From an uncultured Bacilli bacterium (lineage in GTDB: Bacteria; Bacillota_I; Bacilli_A; RF39; UBA660): 44,582 nt of DNA. Shown in pieces: positions 42,861-44,582 of the stretch (its first letter is position 1; each line of letters opens with the position of its first letter). Under the pieces are notes generated by a model that searched no databases, was not told where the DNA came from, and saw nothing but the letters and a program-made list of their open reading frames with translations. A program made the position numbers and the translations under genes. Location: NCBI GenBank assembly GCA_944332205.1, contig CALVJN010000011.1:1-44582 (forward strand), in the 5' to 3' direction.

Positions 42861-43700
42861 TCAATTTTTTAAATATTTCCGTATTAATTTTTTACGTTTT
42901 TCTGTTATCTCTGTATATTTTTTCCTTTGTAGAATAGGAATTTTAATTTTATATTTATTACTAATTATATCAAGTATATCATTTATATCTAATGTAGTTA
43001 TTATTTGTAATAAATTTTGTAATTCCGGATATTTAACTAATTCGTTGTAATTTGACATGTCAATTCCAAAAATACATGAACTATATTGTGGACTGTCTGT
43101 TGTTGATGATGTTATTGTGAGAGATTTTTCATAATCATAAAGTGGCGCTAATATAATACCATTTTTTTCTTTTTCAAAGAGAAAATTGTTTTTTGTTCTA
43201 TCTTGTTGATTCATATAAATGTCTAATGCAATCATTTTCAATAACTGCAATAATAATTTTTTATACATTTCATTTGATTTACAGTAATGTTTAAGATTTA
43301 TTAAGTTATTGAGCTGAGTACAATTAGCTTCTAAATATAAATCAGTAGGAACAATATATTTTTTTCTTTTTTGTCTAAAGTTTTCTGATAATAATCCATA
43401 TTCCATTTCTTTTTCACAATTAAGTGTACATCCAATTTGATAATTTATGGTATTTAATCCTAAAAAGGTTGCTAAAAATTCTCCAATTAGTTCATTTAGG
43501 AAATGCTCATCTGAATTTTGGTATTGAAGAAAATTTTTATAATAATACCATTTGTTATTTATATAAAACCAATTGTTCCATGTTTTTACAATTTGATAAT
43601 TTATATTTAATATTTTTGCTATTTTTTTGGGATTTTGTAAATTTTTTTTGTTAAAATATATAGGAGATGTTTCTGGCAATATTAGATTCTTGATTTTCAT
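42861..43700 (-). CDS. HipA-like kinase, no antitoxin partner seen
   Basis: A 279-residue protein with the catalytic features of the HipA-type kinase fold in its C-terminal half. ALDIYMNQQDRTKNNFLFE (about 158-176) gives the catalytic Asp167 and Asn171 or Asn172, and APLYDYEKSL carries the metal-binding Asp189. The usual N-terminal HipA domain is missing; residues 1-150 are Asn/Tyr/Lys-rich and unfamiliar. HipA toxins phosphorylate aminoacyl-tRNA synthetases and are blocked by HipB, but no HipB-like gene is next to it. ATG 43700 follows GGAGGA on the minus strand; it ends with TGA. A role outside toxin-antitoxin systems is equally possible. Confidence 0.6.
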   Translation of the reverse strand: MKIKNLILPETSPIYFNKKNLQNPKKIAKILNINYQIVKTWNNWFYINNKWYYYKNFLQYQNSDEHFLNELIGEFLATFLGLNTINYQIGCTLNCEKEMEYGLLSENFRQKRKKYIVPTDLYLEANCTQLNNLINLKHYCKSNEMYKKLLLQLLKMIALDIYMNQQDRTKNNFLFEKEKNGIILAPLYDYEKSLTITSSTTDSPQYSSCIFGIDMSNYNELVKYPELQNLLQIITTLDINDILDIISNKYKIKIPILQRKKYTEITEKRKKLIRKYLKN

Positions 43701-43798
43701 AATTTTCCTCCATATGTAAAGTTGGTTAAAGTGAATATAAAATTATTTTAACATTAATTTGTGTTAATTTAAATGATTAAATGGTATTCATTTCTTTC

Positions 43799-43827
43799 TT
43801 GAAATATAGTATATGTTATTATATAAT
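43799..43827 (+). promoter_or_regulatory. Promoter of the Lys-rich membrane protein gene
   Basis: TTGAAA (43799-43804) and TATAAT (43822-43827) are 17 bases apart. It faces away from the HipA-like gene. Confidence 0.7.
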
Positions 43828-43854
43828 ATGAGATATAATAGGAGGTCTTTTACT

Positions 43855-44382
43855 ATGGAAGAAAATACTAAAGGAGTTAATATTGATAAAGAAAAGAAAA
43901 AAGCAATAAGAAAAGAAGAAAAAAAAAGAAAAAAAAAGATTAATAAGGCATTTAAAAAATTAACATTAGAAAAAGAAAAAATTATTGAAATCAGAAAGAA
44001 AAGATATATATTTGAGGCTGTTACTATTATTATAATTGTAATATTTATGTTAATTTTATTATGTAATAGAACTTTTTTTAGGGAAAATTATAAAACAGAT
44101 TATATAGATGTAAATATTCCATTATTGAGCTTTTTTATTAAAGATGAGGATAATGAAATAGTGTTAAAGACTTTACGAAAGTCTGAATACTTAAGGGAAT
44201 ATTTTTCTAGTTATTTATCTAGTTTTCCTCGTTATAGTTGCGGTGATTTTGTGTTTTATTATGATAACTCTACTAATACAGCTATATATGATATTTCAAT
44301 TGAGAAGAATGGGATTATTAAAACAATAAAAATTAATTATATTCATGAAAATGCAAATGTGATATGCGATAATTTGTTATAA
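43855..44382 (+). CDS. Unknown Lys-rich single-span membrane protein
   Basis: A 175-residue protein. Residues ~10-48 are almost all Lys, Glu and Arg, a likely charged helix that could bind nucleic acid or acidic lipids. A membrane helix follows (about 52-70, AVTIIIIVIFMLILLC), and then an outside domain of about 100 residues with two Cys. ATG 43855 is taken because GGAGGT (43841-43846) precedes it; an upstream in-frame ATG at 43813 lies within the promoter. No family recognised. It is divergent from the HipA-like gene. Confidence 0.55.
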   Translation: MEENTKGVNIDKEKKKAIRKEEKKRKKKINKAFKKLTLEKEKIIEIRKKRYIFEAVTIIIIVIFMLILLCNRTFFRENYKTDYIDVNIPLLSFFIKDEDNEIVLKTLRKSEYLREYFSSYLSSFPRYSCGDFVFYYDNSTNTAIYDISIEKNGIIKTIKINYIHENANVICDNLL

Positions 44383-44402
44383 TTTTTAAAAATAACATTA
44401 AA

Positions 44403-44495
44403 ATGTCATATTATGTATTGACAACATTAAGTGATAACTCTAAAATAGAAACAAGATATTTAACTTATCCATTAGACAAAGATTTAAAAAACTAA
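44403..44495 (+). CDS. Possible 30-residue small ORF or gene fragment
   Basis: ATG 44403 opens a 30-codon frame (starting MSYYVLTTL) that ends 18 bases before the insertion-sequence end. It has no ribosome site. The same frame is open upstream to 44373. It may be a leftover of a gene disrupted near the insertion, or chance. Confidence 0.2.
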   Translation: MSYYVLTTLSDNSKIETRYLTYPLDKDLKN

Positions 44496-44512
44496 TAAAA
44501 GAAAGATGAACT

Positions 44513-44582
44513 TGTCAATAAAAAGTAGACACAAAAAGTTCTAATTAAACCCTAATTGAGTTCTATACTCGATTGGGGTTTT
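44513..44582 (-). mobile_element. Terminal part of an IS3-like insertion sequence
   Basis: From 44513 the sequence TGTCAATAAAAAGTAGACAC looks like an IS3-family terminal inverted repeat (outer TG). The minus strand inward of it carries the last codons of a transposase-like frame. The rest lies beyond the window, so the other end and target duplication cannot be checked. Confidence 0.55.
44541..44582 (-). CDS. Partial transposase C terminus (IS3-like)
   Basis: The minus strand reads KTPIEYRTQLGFN followed by a TAG at 44541-44543. The (S/T)P(I/V)EYR motif close to the C terminus is typical of IS3/IS150-group transposases. The start is outside the window. Confidence 0.5.
   Translation of the reverse strand, partial: KTPIEYRTQLGFN

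Noticed and set aside
42712-43050. A 112-codon plus-strand frame opposite the HipA-like gene
   Set aside because: It has no ribosome site and overlaps the 3' part of a better-supported minus-strand gene and its flanking hairpins.
42573-44582. A complete integrated element at tRNA-Ser(GCT) with att repeats
   Set aside because: No copy of the tRNA 3' end and no integrase were found within the window.

Overview
The window comes from a very AT-rich Bacillota (Firmicutes) chromosome, most likely a fermentative member or relative of the Bacilli. Three things support this: Bacillus-like gene neighbourhoods (lspA-rluD; prpC-prkC-rsgA-rpe; ireB-ruvX-yrzB-mltG-trmR-trhP1-trhP2...greA), a spoVS gene, and AGGAGG-type ribosome sites with A/T-rich extended -10 promoters. 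TGA is used as a stop (for example trmR and the dGTPase-like gene), so the standard bacterial code applies. The narrower lineage is not decided; an uncultured gut Bacilli clade is my guess from the AT content and the pyruvate formate-lyase pathway.

Layout. 1-3700: tRNA genes in three groups (Tyr-Gln-Lys, Leu, and a six-gene Ser-fMet-Asp-Phe-Arg-Pro operon with its own promoter and terminator), interrupted by a YfhO-type membrane protein. 3.8-8 kb: a DUF1003 protein, an HD-domain protein and a 30-residue membrane microprotein in one unit, then rsmI, an unknown membrane protein and a divergent PRPP synthetase. 8-11 kb: pflB-pflA. 11-18 kb: an RNA-methyltransferase/pseudouridine-synthase pair, a membrane-anchored Pro/Thr-repeat protein, spoVS, an acyl-CoA-ligase-like enzyme, a hybrid histidine kinase, and the decayed tail of a metal P-type ATPase.

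18.3-23.4 kb: rlmN-prpC-prkC-rsgA-rpe, the Ser/Thr phosphatase-kinase signalling unit. 23.4-25.5 kb: ylmC-like, lspA, rluD and a convergent membrane protein. 25.5-33.2 kb: rhomboid protease, ireB, ruvX, yrzB, mltG, trmR, trhP1, trhP2, dGTPase-like and greA. IreB is a known target of PASTA kinases such as the PrkC encoded 5 kb away. TrhP1/TrhP2/TrmR make 5-methoxyuridine at wobble U34, and tRNA-Ser(UGA) and tRNA-Pro(UGG) in this window are expected substrates. 33.2-40.3 kb: tig, an unknown membrane protein, a phosphohexomutase, lon and uppP.

40.3-44.6 kb is the accessory-looking end. It holds three overlapping genes, two of them with WXG100-like features, two single tRNAs (Lys-CUU, Ser-GCU), a perfect 16-bp palindrome, a solitary HipA-like kinase on the minus strand, a Lys-rich membrane protein, and the end of an IS3-like insertion sequence running off the window. 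The best candidates for something undescribed are the three-gene WXG-like operon, the HipA-like kinase without an antitoxin, the DUF1003-HD-microprotein unit, and the yrzB/mltG junction hairpin whose triloop is the yrzB stop codon.
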